From Chitinophaga agrisoli (GTDB lineage Bacteria > Bacteroidota > Bacteroidia > Chitinophagales > Chitinophagaceae): 64,000 nucleotides of DNA. The stretch covers positions 780,347 to 844,346 of the forward strand of contig NZ_VUOC01000001.1 in the NCBI RefSeq assembly GCF_008386695.1, given 5' to 3'. The position numbers and the translations under genes are program-made. Positions 37,371-46,504 of the stretch are shown one piece after another (the stretch's first letter is position 1; every line of letters begins with the position of its first letter). Below the pieces are notes generated by a model, which worked only from the letters and a program-made list of their open reading frames with translations, was not told the origin of the DNA and did not search any database.

Positions 37371-38690
37371 TTAAAGATTTTTAGGCATTGCTTCCTTTTC
37401 TTTATCGATATAGGAGGTATGTTTGGTGTCCCGTACCACTACATACACGATCAGCGATATAAAAATGCAACCGGTGATATACCAATAGTACCAGGGCTCG
37501 TGACCAATGTTTTTAAAATACAAGGCAATGTATTCTGCGGTTCCGCCAAATATGGCCACGGTAAGCGCATATGGCAGGCCCACACCCAGCGCCCGTATTT
37601 CAGCCGGGAATAACTCTGCTTTTACCACTGCATTGATGGCAGTATACCCGCTCACAATGATCAGCGCAGCCAGTATCAGAAAGAAGGCGGATATAGCAGA
37701 TGTAGTATGGCTAAGCGTGGTAAGCACCGGCACGGTGAACAGGGTGCCAAATACACCAAACCCAATGAGCAACGGCTTGCGGCCATATTTATCAGAGATC
37801 CACCCAAATAATGGTTGCAGGCAGGCGTAAATAAGCATGAGTATAAAAACGATCAGTGTGGATTGTTCTTTGGTAAGATGGACAGTATTTACCAGGAACT
37901 TCTGCATATAGGTGGTGTAGGTGTAGAATGCCAGCGTACCGCCTAAGGTAAGGCCTATGACAGTGAGCACCGCACGCGGATGTTGCCTGATCAATACGCC
38001 CAGGCTGCCCCGTTCTGTTTTTTTATCATCCAGTTTTACGGATTCCTCCATATTACGGCGCATATATAATACTATCAGGGCCAGTAATGCGCCTATTACG
38101 AAAGGAATGCGCCAGCCCCAGTTTGCCAGCTGAGCAGGGGAGAGGAATACTTTCTGCAATAGTAGCTGGATGCCCAGCGCCACCAGCTGCCCGCCAATGA
38201 GGGTCACGTATTGAAAGCTGGAGAAAAAGCCACGCTTTTCCGGCGTAGCAATTTCACTGAGATAAGTAGCAGAGGTACCGTATTCACCACCTACACTTAA
38301 ACCCTGTAACAGACGGGCCAATAATAGTAAAACGGGAGACAGCAGCCCTATACTTTTGTACGCAGGCGTAAGGGCAATCATCAGAGAGCCTAGTGACATG
38401 AGCAGCACAGACGTGGTCATAGCGGTTTTGCGCCCCTTCTGATCTGCAATGCGGCCAAATAACCAGCCGCCAATAGGCCGCATCAGAAAACCAACGGCAA
38501 AGATAGCGGCGGTATTAAGCAGTTGCACGGTATTGTTACCTTCCGGGAAAAAGGCCGGAGCAAAGTACAGGGCAAAAGCGGCATAAGCGTACCAGTCATA
38601 CCACTCTACCAGGTTGCCGGCAGAACCGGTGATAATGGCTTTCAGGCGCCAGCCTGTATTATGGGATGTGTGCTGCGATGTTGTTGTCAT
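37371..38690 (-). CDS. MFS transporter of the MHS (metabolite:H+ symporter) group
   Basis: A 439-residue twelve-helix transporter resembling KgtP/ProP-type proton symporters of organic acids or osmolytes. The first loop motif is GRIADQKGRKTAM, the segment NLVEWYDWYAYAAFALYFAPAFF and the LLQGLSVGGEYGTSATYLSE stretch are characteristic of the MHS group. A second MFS loop motif is GWISDKYGRKPLL. The substrate cannot be told. It is divergent from rpiA and is followed by the CruF-like membrane protein gene. Confidence 0.9.
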   Translation of the reverse strand: MTTTSQHTSHNTGWRLKAIITGSAGNLVEWYDWYAYAAFALYFAPAFFPEGNNTVQLLNTAAIFAVGFLMRPIGGWLFGRIADQKGRKTAMTTSVLLMSLGSLMIALTPAYKSIGLLSPVLLLLARLLQGLSVGGEYGTSATYLSEIATPEKRGFFSSFQYVTLIGGQLVALGIQLLLQKVFLSPAQLANWGWRIPFVIGALLALIVLYMRRNMEESVKLDDKKTERGSLGVLIRQHPRAVLTVIGLTLGGTLAFYTYTTYMQKFLVNTVHLTKEQSTLIVFILMLIYACLQPLFGWISDKYGRKPLLIGFGVFGTLFTVPVLTTLSHTTSAISAFFLILAALIIVSGYTAINAVVKAELFPAEIRALGVGLPYALTVAIFGGTAEYIALYFKNIGHEPWYYWYITGCIFISLIVYVVVRDTKHTSYIDKEKEAMPKNL

Positions 38691-38800
38691 GGAATTTATT
38701 TAACATAGGAAGTGTGGTCAAAAATAACGGCTTTTTGCATAAATTAGAATGATGTGAAGTGTTCTTGTATCTTCGTAACAGATCATTTAATATTTGGTGT

Positions 38801-39484
38801 ATGCAGGATCAGATAACAATTGCTAAAAAGGCTGCCGGCGAAAAGGCGGCAGAGTTTATCCGTCCCGGTATGGTGGTAGGCCTTGGAACCGGCTCCACTG
38901 CTTATTGGGCTATACAAAAGATAGGCGCCATGGTGCAGCAGGGGTTGGATATAAAGGGGATTGCCACTTCCGAAGCGTCCGCCCAGCTGGCAAAAGAGCT
39001 GGGTATCCCGCTTACCTCTTTTGCAGAGACCCAACGGCTGGATATGGATATTGACGGTGCAGACGAAGTAAGCGAGCGCCTGGATGTTATTAAGGGTGGA
39101 GGAGGCGCATTACTGCGCGAGAAGATAGTGGCGTTCCATAGCAAACAACTGATCATTATTGCAGACGAACATAAGTATGTACCTACCCTGGGCAACTTTC
39201 CGCTGGCCGTAGAGGTCATACCCTTTGGTTGGGAAGTTACCAACAGCAAGCTGCAGACCTTGGGTTGCGTGCCTACGCTACGGAAAAAGCAGCAGGAAAT
39301 ATTTATAACGGATAACGGGAATTATATTATCGATTGCGCTTTTGGTAAGATCGAAAATCCGCAGCAAGTACATAATGCGCTGCATAATATTCCTGGTATC
39401 GTGGAAACCGGACTATTTGTACAAATGGCGCATACCGTGGTGTTAGGGTATGAAGATGGCAGTACTAAGGTGCTGCAGCGCTGA
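38801..39484 (+). CDS. rpiA: Ribose-5-phosphate isomerase A
   Basis: A 227-residue cytoplasmic enzyme interconverting ribose 5-phosphate and ribulose 5-phosphate. Signature motifs are VVGLGTGSTAYW, MDIDGADEVSERLDVIKGGGG and LLREKIVAFHSKQLIIIADE, which carry the catalytic Asp, Glu and Lys residues. ATG 38801 (MQDQITIAKKAAGEKAA) is chosen, because the earlier GTG at 38759 would add a 14-residue stretch not found in the family. The length fits. The convergent VOC gene ends 4 bases beyond its stop. Confidence 0.97.
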   Translation: MQDQITIAKKAAGEKAAEFIRPGMVVGLGTGSTAYWAIQKIGAMVQQGLDIKGIATSEASAQLAKELGIPLTSFAETQRLDMDIDGADEVSERLDVIKGGGGALLREKIVAFHSKQLIIIADEHKYVPTLGNFPLAVEVIPFGWEVTNSKLQTLGCVPTLRKKQQEIFITDNGNYIIDCAFGKIENPQQVHNALHNIPGIVETGLFVQMAHTVVLGYEDGSTKVLQR

Positions 39485-39487
39485 TTA

Positions 39488-40165
39488 TTACCGGATAAAA
39501 TCAAACGTATAGCGGCCGTTGTCATAATGCAACGGCCGTCCCTCTTGTTCCATAATAACCTTTATAGGCAGTACACTATTAGCATGTTCTGTAGGGTACC
39601 AGTGCCGTCCTTTTGTTACCACAATCAGTAAGCCCTCTTCATCGCCTACCGCCTTAAATTGTTCCCCATAGTCTTTCCAGACAGGAATACTACTATGGGA
39701 TTGCAGCTCCCGGATAAAAGCCGTTGTATCATCTACCGGAATGCCGATCTCGCTCACGCTTAACACATGTCTTGAGTTGAAGTGGCCATCAGTTGTGTGG
39801 TGATCGAGGTTGTAACGGGCTATGAACTCCAGTATGTTTTGCTCTGCATCATAGAAATACACTGATTTTGCATTCCAGTTGGGGAAATCCACGACCGGCA
39901 GTCCATCCTTCAGGATAATAGGAATATGCTGTGCTGTGAGGAAGGGAACTATGGCTGGCAATACGGCGGGTTTAATATTGAAGGCAATATGATAGGGGGT
40001 ATCTTTTATCTCGCCCGTTTGGGCGAATGAAAGCAGGGTATGGCCTGCTTGTATGGAGAAACTGGTTTCGTCTTGATTGATCAGGGGCAGTCCCAGTTGT
40101 GCGGTATAAAAGGCCTTTTGGCGGGCGGCGTTATTACAAAGGAGATGTACTTCTTTAGCGCGCAT
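39488..40165 (-). CDS. VOC superfamily (glyoxalase-like) protein
   Basis: A 225-residue protein with two vicinal-oxygen-chelate modules, as in glyoxalase I and extradiol dioxygenases. The first module starts at VHLLCNNAARQKAFYTAQLGL, and the second at SVSEIGIPVDDTTAFIREL, with a metal-type Glu in AEQNILEFIARY. Function cannot be fixed further. ATG 40165 (MRAKEVHLLC) is preferred over an in-frame start ten codons upstream. It converges on rpiA, with only three bases between stops. Confidence 0.8.
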   Translation of the reverse strand: MRAKEVHLLCNNAARQKAFYTAQLGLPLINQDETSFSIQAGHTLLSFAQTGEIKDTPYHIAFNIKPAVLPAIVPFLTAQHIPIILKDGLPVVDFPNWNAKSVYFYDAEQNILEFIARYNLDHHTTDGHFNSRHVLSVSEIGIPVDDTTAFIRELQSHSSIPVWKDYGEQFKAVGDEEGLLIVVTKGRHWYPTEHANSVLPIKVIMEQEGRPLHYDNGRYTFDFIR

Positions 40166-40231
40166 AAAACGTGGATTTGTACAAAAATACGTCAAAGAAG
40201 GTACCGGAAAGCCAATGCGGGCTTACGCATG

Positions 40232-40262
40232 AAAAAGGGGTACCCGACCACGGTACCCCTTC
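40232..40262 (-). terminator. Terminator after the amidohydrolase gene
   Basis: AAGGGGTACC (40235-40244) and GGTACCCCTT (40252-40261) form a 10-bp stem, followed on the minus strand by TTTTT. It lies just past the minus-strand stop at 40286. Confidence 0.85.
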
Positions 40263-40285
40263 TCTGTGTAGAATACTGATTTTTA

Positions 40286-41173
40286 TTATTGCAATCCTAA
40301 TAAGCGGGTTGCATTTGTATAGAACAGCTTTTGCTCTTCTTCTTTGGTCAGGCCCATAGCATGTACACTTTTAATGGCTTCCGTAGGATCGAAGAGCGGA
40401 AAATCAGAGCCGAACATAAATTGGTCTATACCAATAGTACGTATGGTCCATACCAGCTGATCCCGGAAAGGGGAGTTACCGAGGATGGGTGCAATGGCGG
40501 AGACATCAAACCAGATATTGCTTTTGTACCAGGGGTATTTCTTTAGTGCTTCTATGGTCAGCAACTGCGGAAAGTTTACCATCCCCATATGTGCGAAAAT
40601 GAACCGCGCATCCTGGTTCATGGCTGCCAGCATGATCAGCTTACCGATCTCATCTCCATCGAGTGGGCTGTAACTATCAAACAGCAAGACCATATGTAAC
40701 TCACCTGCCTTTTTCACCAGGGCGGCAACTTCCGGCACAGCCACATCAAAATGCTGGCTGTTAGGGTGTAGTTTTATTATCTGCACACCCTGTTTATGCA
40801 CCCGCTCCATTTCAATAAATGCGGAGTCGCCATCCATGGGGTGCACGGAGCAAATAGGTATAAGGGAAGGATACCGGTGGCTGAGGGCAATGATACTATC
40901 ATTCCTAAAACGGGTGTCTTGCATATCCCCTTGTCTTGCCATGGTGATGATAACAGATTTAACAATGGAGGACCTGGGCATAAAGGCCAGGATATCCTGG
41001 ATTGTATTGGTACGTTGAGCACTGAACGCATGGTTTTCACTTTCCTTTACTGACACATGCACATGCATGTCTATAACCTTGCCATTATAATGTTGTGTAT
41101 TGGATTGACTGTTGCCGGTAAGCGCAGTGAATAACAACGGCAGACATAAAACGTGGGATAGGTGTATTCTCAT
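40286..41173 (-). CDS. Exported amidohydrolase-family (TIM-barrel) hydrolase
   Basis: A 295-residue metal-dependent hydrolase of the amidohydrolase-2 type with a signal peptide (about residues 1-22, ending GNSQ). Metal-site motifs are VIDMHVHVS (residues 33-41), a KLHPN segment, FAHMG and a final FGSDFPLFDPTEAI with the catalytic Asp. Substrate is unknown; relatives act on amides, lactones or decarboxylate aromatic acids. It is monocistronic and followed by a good terminator. Periplasmic location sets it apart from most cytoplasmic relatives. Confidence 0.85.
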   Translation of the reverse strand: MRIHLSHVLCLPLLFTALTGNSQSNTQHYNGKVIDMHVHVSVKESENHAFSAQRTNTIQDILAFMPRSSIVKSVIITMARQGDMQDTRFRNDSIIALSHRYPSLIPICSVHPMDGDSAFIEMERVHKQGVQIIKLHPNSQHFDVAVPEVAALVKKAGELHMVLLFDSYSPLDGDEIGKLIMLAAMNQDARFIFAHMGMVNFPQLLTIEALKKYPWYKSNIWFDVSAIAPILGNSPFRDQLVWTIRTIGIDQFMFGSDFPLFDPTEAIKSVHAMGLTKEEEQKLFYTNATRLLGLQ

Positions 41174-41277
41174 TTAACAGGAATTTAGGGGCGAAAAGAT
41201 AATGCTTAATAAGAGCATGGGAAAGCCGGCGCGCCGGTATTTTTTGCTTGATAACAATGCTGCTATGGTACTAAAGC

Positions 41278-41308
41278 AAATAGGCGAGCCAAACTGGCCC
41301 GCCTATTT
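41278..41308 (-). terminator. Hairpin after the FG-GAP lipoprotein gene
   Basis: AAATAGGCGAGCCA (41278-41291) and TGGCCCGCCTATTT (41295-41308) pair with one mismatch. It lies 24 bases past the minus-strand stop at 41333. The T-run is short. A further exact palindrome CCGGCGCGCCGG lies at 41226-41237. Confidence 0.6.
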
Positions 41309-41332
41309 GCGATCGGGAACTATGTATTTTGT

Positions 41333-42877
41333 TTAGTAAGTGCAGGCGGCCCTGGTAAACCTAATTTCAGGGGCGTAGTCGAACCGTATGCCAAACAGCA
41401 TATAATAGCGGAAAGAGTTGGCTCCGGACGGATTGTCATTTGCCATGAGTATCATATCCTTTTTACCATCCCGGTCCAGATCACCTATTGCCACACCGGC
41501 GCCCTGTGCTTGTTCGCCAACGGGATCTATTTGGAAAATGGGGTATTTAAAGTTAACCTTAACGGGTTCGCCTTGCAGAGTCATGTCTGTAATAATGGTG
41601 GTAAAATACCTTTTGCCATCGCGCAGCTCATAGTAAAAAGCAGCCATGGTAGGCGTGCCATTATTGTGCAGGTCGGCAATATCTATGCCGGCGCCCATTA
41701 CCTGGTTAATATTGGGTAAGTCGATAATTTGCATAGGGCCCCAATTGGTTGGTCTGCCGTCAACACCCAGGTTGAAGCCTACTTTATAGCGGATCTCATA
41801 ACCGGTAGTTGCATTTATGCCGTCCAATCCCATGAAAACAATGTCCAGAATACCATTTTTGTCAATGTCTGCCAGGGCAACACCGCCGTCCATGCCATCA
41901 TTGCCTATTCCATCTACATCATTGTAGGTTTGCCAACTATCAGGTTCGCCATTGGCATTCATGCCAAAACCGATCTGGTAGCGGAATTTATTCAGTCCGG
42001 GTTGGGCATCAACAGCCATTAGCACCATATCTACCTTGCCATCCCTGTTAATATCGCCAAAAGCAGCACCAGCGCCCTCGGCATCGTTACAGTTGCAGGC
42101 ACGGCCTCTCTCGGGCAGGGTAGCAGCAGGCACACCATTGGCATTTACATCCATCAGGAATTTATAGCGGAATGTATTGCCACCAGAAGGGTCATCGTTA
42201 GCCATCAGGAAGATATCGGGAATGCCGTTCCCGTTGATATCCGTGATCTTTACATCCGCCCCATCTGCGTTATCGCCCAGGCCCTGAGTTGTTATGAAGT
42301 TATACCCAAACCAGTATGCCTGGGAATATAAGGTAACAGGCCCGCTTCCATATACCGTTTTTACGGCCACATCGTAAGTATGTCCGCAGGGCATAGCCAT
42401 GTTGAAATCAATTACGATCGTTACGGCCGGATCCGGCTGATGAATGAGGCCAGAGATATGTAAGTCCTGCAATACATTCAGATTTCCATCAGTTATCTTG
42501 TAGATCGCATAACTCACATCGGCGCCGGTATAGAGCAAAACACGACAGGCATAAGTACCATCACTATTTTTTGATAGCACATCAAAGCCGATGTTGGCGC
42601 CAGGCGGAACATCCAGCATTCTGGCGGTCTGCTGCACTGTTTTGTCAACGGTAGCTACGGTTTGTGGCTGTGGCGGATGGGCTGGTACCAACGTGGTGTC
42701 ATCTACCAAAGCAGACACACCTTTCTCATCCACCACATAGTGGAGAGCCCGCACTTTTTCTTCGCTTGTTTCTGTGTTTGTTGTTGCTGTTGTTGATTCT
42801 TTTGCTCCTTCCTTTGAGCACGAGGTCATGAGGAACATGGCTATGGCCAAGGCTCCCAATAGGGCTTTTGTTCGCAT
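41333..42877 (-). CDS. FG-GAP/VCBS repeat lipoprotein
   Basis: A 514-residue surface or periplasmic lipoprotein with a lipobox (MTSC, Cys20) and a Thr/Glu-rich spacer. At least five FG-GAP-like Ca-binding repeats occur in the C-terminal two-thirds, such as DINGNGIPDIFLMAND, DINRDGKVDMVLMA, DIDKNGILDIVFMG and DLDRDGKKDMILMAND. These repeats build a beta-propeller and often bind Ca ions at the DxDxDG-like loops. The N-terminal domain (about 80-180) is a separate beta-type fold. The function is unknown; a ligand-binding or adhesion role is typical for the family. Confidence 0.85.
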   Translation of the reverse strand: MRTKALLGALAIAMFLMTSCSKEGAKESTTATTNTETSEEKVRALHYVVDEKGVSALVDDTTLVPAHPPQPQTVATVDKTVQQTARMLDVPPGANIGFDVLSKNSDGTYACRVLLYTGADVSYAIYKITDGNLNVLQDLHISGLIHQPDPAVTIVIDFNMAMPCGHTYDVAVKTVYGSGPVTLYSQAYWFGYNFITTQGLGDNADGADVKITDINGNGIPDIFLMANDDPSGGNTFRYKFLMDVNANGVPAATLPERGRACNCNDAEGAGAAFGDINRDGKVDMVLMAVDAQPGLNKFRYQIGFGMNANGEPDSWQTYNDVDGIGNDGMDGGVALADIDKNGILDIVFMGLDGINATTGYEIRYKVGFNLGVDGRPTNWGPMQIIDLPNINQVMGAGIDIADLHNNGTPTMAAFYYELRDGKRYFTTIITDMTLQGEPVKVNFKYPIFQIDPVGEQAQGAGVAIGDLDRDGKKDMILMANDNPSGANSFRYYMLFGIRFDYAPEIRFTRAACTY

Positions 42878-42954
42878 AGGTGATACAATTTAAATGGTTA
42901 AATGAAATTACCGGTGACAGCGGGTTTTAGGTTTTCACAGGTATTACAAACTAT

Positions 42955-42991
42955 AAATAAAAAAGGCTTTTGAAACATTCAAAAGCCTTTT
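42955..42991 (-). terminator. Terminator after tRNA-Phe
   Basis: AAAAGGCTTTTGAA (42961-42974) and TTCAAAAGCCTTTT (42978-42991) form a 14-bp stem with a 3-base loop; on the minus strand a T-rich tail follows. It lies 9 bases past the tRNA 3' end. Confidence 0.92.
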
Positions 42992-42999
42992 GGGTTTCG

Positions 43000-43072
43000 T
43001 GGTGTGGGGCGGGATCGAACCGCCGACACAAGGATTTTCAGTCCTTTGCTCTACCGACTGAGCTACCGCACC
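43000..43072 (-). tRNA. tRNA-Phe (anticodon GAA)
   Basis: The minus strand folds into a cloverleaf: acceptor GGTGCGG / CCACACC, D arm GCTCAGTCGGTAGAGC, anticodon stem-loop AAGGA CTGAAAA TCCTT with anticodon GAA at 43039-43037, and T arm GGCGG TTCGATC CCGCC. The discriminator is A and CCA is not encoded. One acceptor pair is C5-A68, a mismatch where a C-G pair would be expected. A terminator follows. The gene is the last before recQ on the same strand. Confidence 0.93.
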
Positions 43073-43171
43073 ATCCGTAGTCCTTCTCTCGAAGGGAGTG
43101 CAAAGATAATATTTTTCAATTCTAATTTCCAAATATTATTGGGGCAAATTATTACCGTCGCCGCAATTTCC

Positions 43172-45370
43172 TTAGTTGCCGTACTCTACCAGGAACTTGA
43201 TCCGCATCAACTTCAGTTGCTCAATGGTGTAATCGCTTTCAATCAACTCTTCACGGGCCAGGGCCAGGCTAGAGGTTTCGCAACCCTTAAAATATTCGAT
43301 GATCTCGTCCTGCGCGTAATCATCCAGCTCTTCGTCAATGCAATAATCCAGGTTCAGCTTAGTACCGCTGGCCACGATGGTCTCCATCTCATCCAGCAGC
43401 TGTGCAATACTCAGTTCTTTGTTCCTGGCGATGGTTTCCAGCGGCATCTTTTTATCGATATTCTGGATTATGAATACCTTCAGACCGCTTTTGTTCACCA
43501 CGCTTTTCATCACAAAATCATCCGGCTTAACAATATCATGTTCCTGCGCATATTTATTGATCAGGTCTACGAACTGTTTGCCATAGCGGATGGCTTTACC
43601 TTTACTTACGCCCTGTATTTTTTCCAGTTCCTGCACAGTGGTAGGGTAGTGGGTAGCCATATCCTCCAGGGAGGTTTCCAGGAATATAACAAAAGGAGGG
43701 AGGTTCTTTTCTTTGGATACCTTTTTGCGCAGGTCCTTCAGCATTTCAAACAGCAGGGGATCTGCAGAGGCCTGGGCTTCTGCGGCCACCTCGTCATCAT
43801 CACCACCATCTTCATCAAACTGGTGGTTAAGGGAAACCATGATGGAATAAGGCTTTTTCAGGAATTTGCTGCCTTTCTCTGTTACCTTCAGCAGGCCATA
43901 TTCCTCTATATCTTTTCCGATCAAGCCTTCCAGCATCATCTGGCGGATGAGGGAGTTCCAGAAGTGTGCGTCGAATTCTTTGCCTTCTCCAAATATATCC
44001 AGTTGATCATGGCGGTAAGTGGTGATCTGCGGGTTGGTTTTGCCGGTGATGATGTTCACGACATACTCTGCCCCAAAGCGTTCTTCGAGGGCTTTGATGG
44101 CTTTTAGCACAATCACTACACGGTTCTTAACCTCGATCTTTTCCTTGGGATTGCGGCAGTTATCGCAGTTGCCACAGTTCTCCTTTTCAAGCGGTTCCCC
44201 AAAATAATGGAGTATCACCTTACGGCGGCATACGGAACTTTCTGCATAGGCCACCGTTTCATTGATCAGTTGGGCGCCCATTTCACGTTCGCTGAGTGGC
44301 TTATCGCGCATGAGATGCTCCAGTTTCTGCACATCCTTGTGGCTGTAAAAGCAGAGGCAGATACCTTCCAGTCCGTCGCGGCCGGCACGGCCGGTCTCCT
44401 GGTAGTAGTTCTCGAGGCTTTTGGGAATATTATAATGGATCACAAAACGCACATCCGGTTTGTCAATCCCCATCCCAAAGGCAATGGTGGCCACGATCAC
44501 CTCTACTTCTTCCAGCAGGAACATATCCTGGCGCTGGGCGCGGGTATTGGCATCCAGGCCGGCATGGTAGGCTACTGCCTTGATGTTATTGGCCATCAGC
44601 ATATCGGCCAGCTCTTCGGTGGTCTTCCGGTTCAGGGTATAGATAATACCGCTTTTGCCTTTATGCAGGTGGATGAACTTTACTATCTCGCGGATGGTTT
44701 GCTCCTTTTTGCGTTTGGGCCTTATTTCATAATAAAGGTTAGGCCGGTTAAAGGAGGATATATAGATCTCTGGTTCGCGTAACACCAGGTTCTTTACAAT
44801 ATCGCTCTGTACCTTGGGGGTGGCGGTGGCGGTGAGCGCAATAATAGGCAGATCCGGGTTGATCATGTCTATCATTTCTTTCAGGCGCCGGTATTCCGGG
44901 CGAAAATCATGTCCCCATTCAGAGATACAATGCGCTTCGTCCACGGCAATAAATGAGATCTCAAGATCCCGGAAAAAATCCAGGTTCTCTTGTTTGGTCA
45001 ACGTTTCCGGTGCTACATACAGCAGTTTTGTTTTGCCGCCCAGCAAGTCGGTACGTACTTTCTTTATTTGTGCTTTTGATAAGGTGGAATTCAAAAAGTG
45101 AGCAACATTGTCTTTACTGCTATAAGAGCGCACCAGGTCTACCTGGTTTTTCATCAGCGCTATAAGAGGAGAAACAATGAGCGCGCATCCAGGACTGATC
45201 AGGGCAGGCAATTGGTAACATAATGATTTACCGCCCCCGGTTGGCATTATTACAAAAGTATCTTTCCCCGAGAGTATGCTATTTATGATGATCTCCTGGT
45301 TCCCTTTGAAGGAATCGAACCCAAAGTGTTCGTGTAATGCATCTAACAAACTTACCTTTACAACAGCCAT
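43172..45370 (-). CDS. recQ: ATP-dependent DNA helicase RecQ
   Basis: A 732-residue superfamily 2 helicase that unwinds branched DNA in repair. Motif I is MPTGGGKSLCYQLPA and motif II VDEAHCISEWGHDFRPEY; later helicase motifs include HYNIPKSLENYYQETGRAGRDG. A zinc site (CRRKVILHYFG ... CGNCDNC) is near residue 380, followed by a winged-helix RQC part, an HRDC domain at about 540-610 (MATHYPTTVQELEKIQGVSKG) and a C-terminal helical extension of about 100 residues with further HTH-like sequence. ATG 45370 is chosen, since the in-frame start just upstream is TTG. Confidence 0.96.
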   Translation of the reverse strand: MAVVKVSLLDALHEHFGFDSFKGNQEIIINSILSGKDTFVIMPTGGGKSLCYQLPALISPGCALIVSPLIALMKNQVDLVRSYSSKDNVAHFLNSTLSKAQIKKVRTDLLGGKTKLLYVAPETLTKQENLDFFRDLEISFIAVDEAHCISEWGHDFRPEYRRLKEMIDMINPDLPIIALTATATPKVQSDIVKNLVLREPEIYISSFNRPNLYYEIRPKRKKEQTIREIVKFIHLHKGKSGIIYTLNRKTTEELADMLMANNIKAVAYHAGLDANTRAQRQDMFLLEEVEVIVATIAFGMGIDKPDVRFVIHYNIPKSLENYYQETGRAGRDGLEGICLCFYSHKDVQKLEHLMRDKPLSEREMGAQLINETVAYAESSVCRRKVILHYFGEPLEKENCGNCDNCRNPKEKIEVKNRVVIVLKAIKALEERFGAEYVVNIITGKTNPQITTYRHDQLDIFGEGKEFDAHFWNSLIRQMMLEGLIGKDIEEYGLLKVTEKGSKFLKKPYSIMVSLNHQFDEDGGDDDEVAAEAQASADPLLFEMLKDLRKKVSKEKNLPPFVIFLETSLEDMATHYPTTVQELEKIQGVSKGKAIRYGKQFVDLINKYAQEHDIVKPDDFVMKSVVNKSGLKVFIIQNIDKKMPLETIARNKELSIAQLLDEMETIVASGTKLNLDYCIDEELDDYAQDEIIEYFKGCETSSLALAREELIESDYTIEQLKLMRIKFLVEYGN

Positions 45371-45505
45371 TGCATTCAAGATTTAACTATATATACGAAA
45401 CTCTAAAGAACTTAACAGATTACAGTAATTGATTATATGATTTTTAGGGGACACGAAGTTACTTAAAAAACACTTGAATTACAACAGAATTTATATAAAC
45501 TAAGG

Positions 45506-45513
45506 TAAATTTG
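45506..45513 (+). promoter_or_regulatory. Possible promoter -7 element for kdsD
   Basis: TAAATTTG fits TAnnTTTG and lies 10 bases before the kdsD start. The nearest TTG upstream is too far away. Confidence 0.35.
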
Positions 45514-45523
45514 TGGCGTCAGC

Positions 45524-46498
45524 ATGAAAAAGACTACCGCTATTAACATCCGTGAAACCGCCGTACGGACCCTTCAAGTAGAAGCCGCCGCAATTAGTCA
45601 TTTACAGCAATTTGTGGATGAAGACTTCGAAAAGGCTGTGGAAATTATTGCACATTGTGCGGGCCGGCTGGTGGTGACCGGGATAGGAAAAAGTGCGATC
45701 ATTGGACAAAAGCTGGTGGCCACCCTCAACTCCACCGGCACGCCCGCATTGTTTATGCACGCCGCAGACGCGATCCATGGCGATTTGGGTATGATACAGC
45801 AGGATGATGTGGTGATGTGTATCTCGAAAAGCGGAACCTCCCCTGAGATAAAGGTATTAGTACCGCTGGTACGGAGCTTTGGTAACACATTGATAGCCAT
45901 GGTAGGTAACACTGGCTCATACCTGGCCCAGGAAGCCAACCTGGTGCTGAATACCACCGTTAGCAAAGAAGCCTGCCCTAATAATTTAGCGCCTACCACC
46001 AGTACGGCTGCCCAAATGGCAATGGGCGACGCCCTGGCCGTGTGCCTGATAGAATGGCACGGTTTTACTGCAGCAGACTTTGCTAAATTCCACCCGGGAG
46101 GCACTTTAGGCAAAAAACTGTACCTGAAGGTAGGCGATCTTAGCCGTCACCACCAGACGCCCCGGGTACACCTGAACAGCCCATTACGCGAAGTGATCCT
46201 GGAGATATCATCCAAGATGCTGGGAGTAACCGCGGTAATGGATGATGAAGGACAATTACAGGGTATTATCACAGACGGAGACCTCCGCCGTATGTTGGAA
46301 AGGAATATAGCTACCGACACCGTAATTGCAAAGGACATCATGTCAGCCCATCCCAAGATGATAGAACAGGATGAGCTGGCGATCAATGCCCTGGAAAAAA
46401 TGCGGCAACACGATATAACGCAACTACTTGTTATGGAGGATAAGCGCTATATTGGCATCATTCATTTACATGACCTTATAAGGGAAGGGATTATTTGA
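45524..46498 (+). CDS. kdsD: Arabinose-5-phosphate isomerase (KdsD/KpsF family)
   Basis: A 324-residue enzyme that converts ribulose 5-phosphate to arabinose 5-phosphate, the first step toward the LPS sugar Kdo. A SIS domain (about 40-180) has GRLVVTGIGKSAIIGQKLVATLNSTG, VVMCISKSGTSPEI and the SKEACPNNLAPTTSTAAQMAMGDAL segment typical of the KpsF/GutQ group. Two CBS domains follow (about 200-324; KDIMSAHPKMI and QDELAINALEKMRQHDITQLLV). Six bases after its stop begins manC, so it leads an operon of surface-sugar genes. Confidence 0.95.
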   Translation: MKKTTAINIRETAVRTLQVEAAAISHLQQFVDEDFEKAVEIIAHCAGRLVVTGIGKSAIIGQKLVATLNSTGTPALFMHAADAIHGDLGMIQQDDVVMCISKSGTSPEIKVLVPLVRSFGNTLIAMVGNTGSYLAQEANLVLNTTVSKEACPNNLAPTTSTAAQMAMGDALAVCLIEWHGFTAADFAKFHPGGTLGKKLYLKVGDLSRHHQTPRVHLNSPLREVILEISSKMLGVTAVMDDEGQLQGIITDGDLRRMLERNIATDTVIAKDIMSAHPKMIEQDELAINALEKMRQHDITQLLVMEDKRYIGIIHLHDLIREGII

Positions 46499-46504
46499 CA
46501 AGCG

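Noticed and set aside
41226-41245. Palindrome CCGGCGCGCCGG followed by a T-run on the plus strand
   Set aside because: No plus-strand gene ends before it, so a terminator role there is not supported; it may be a relic.
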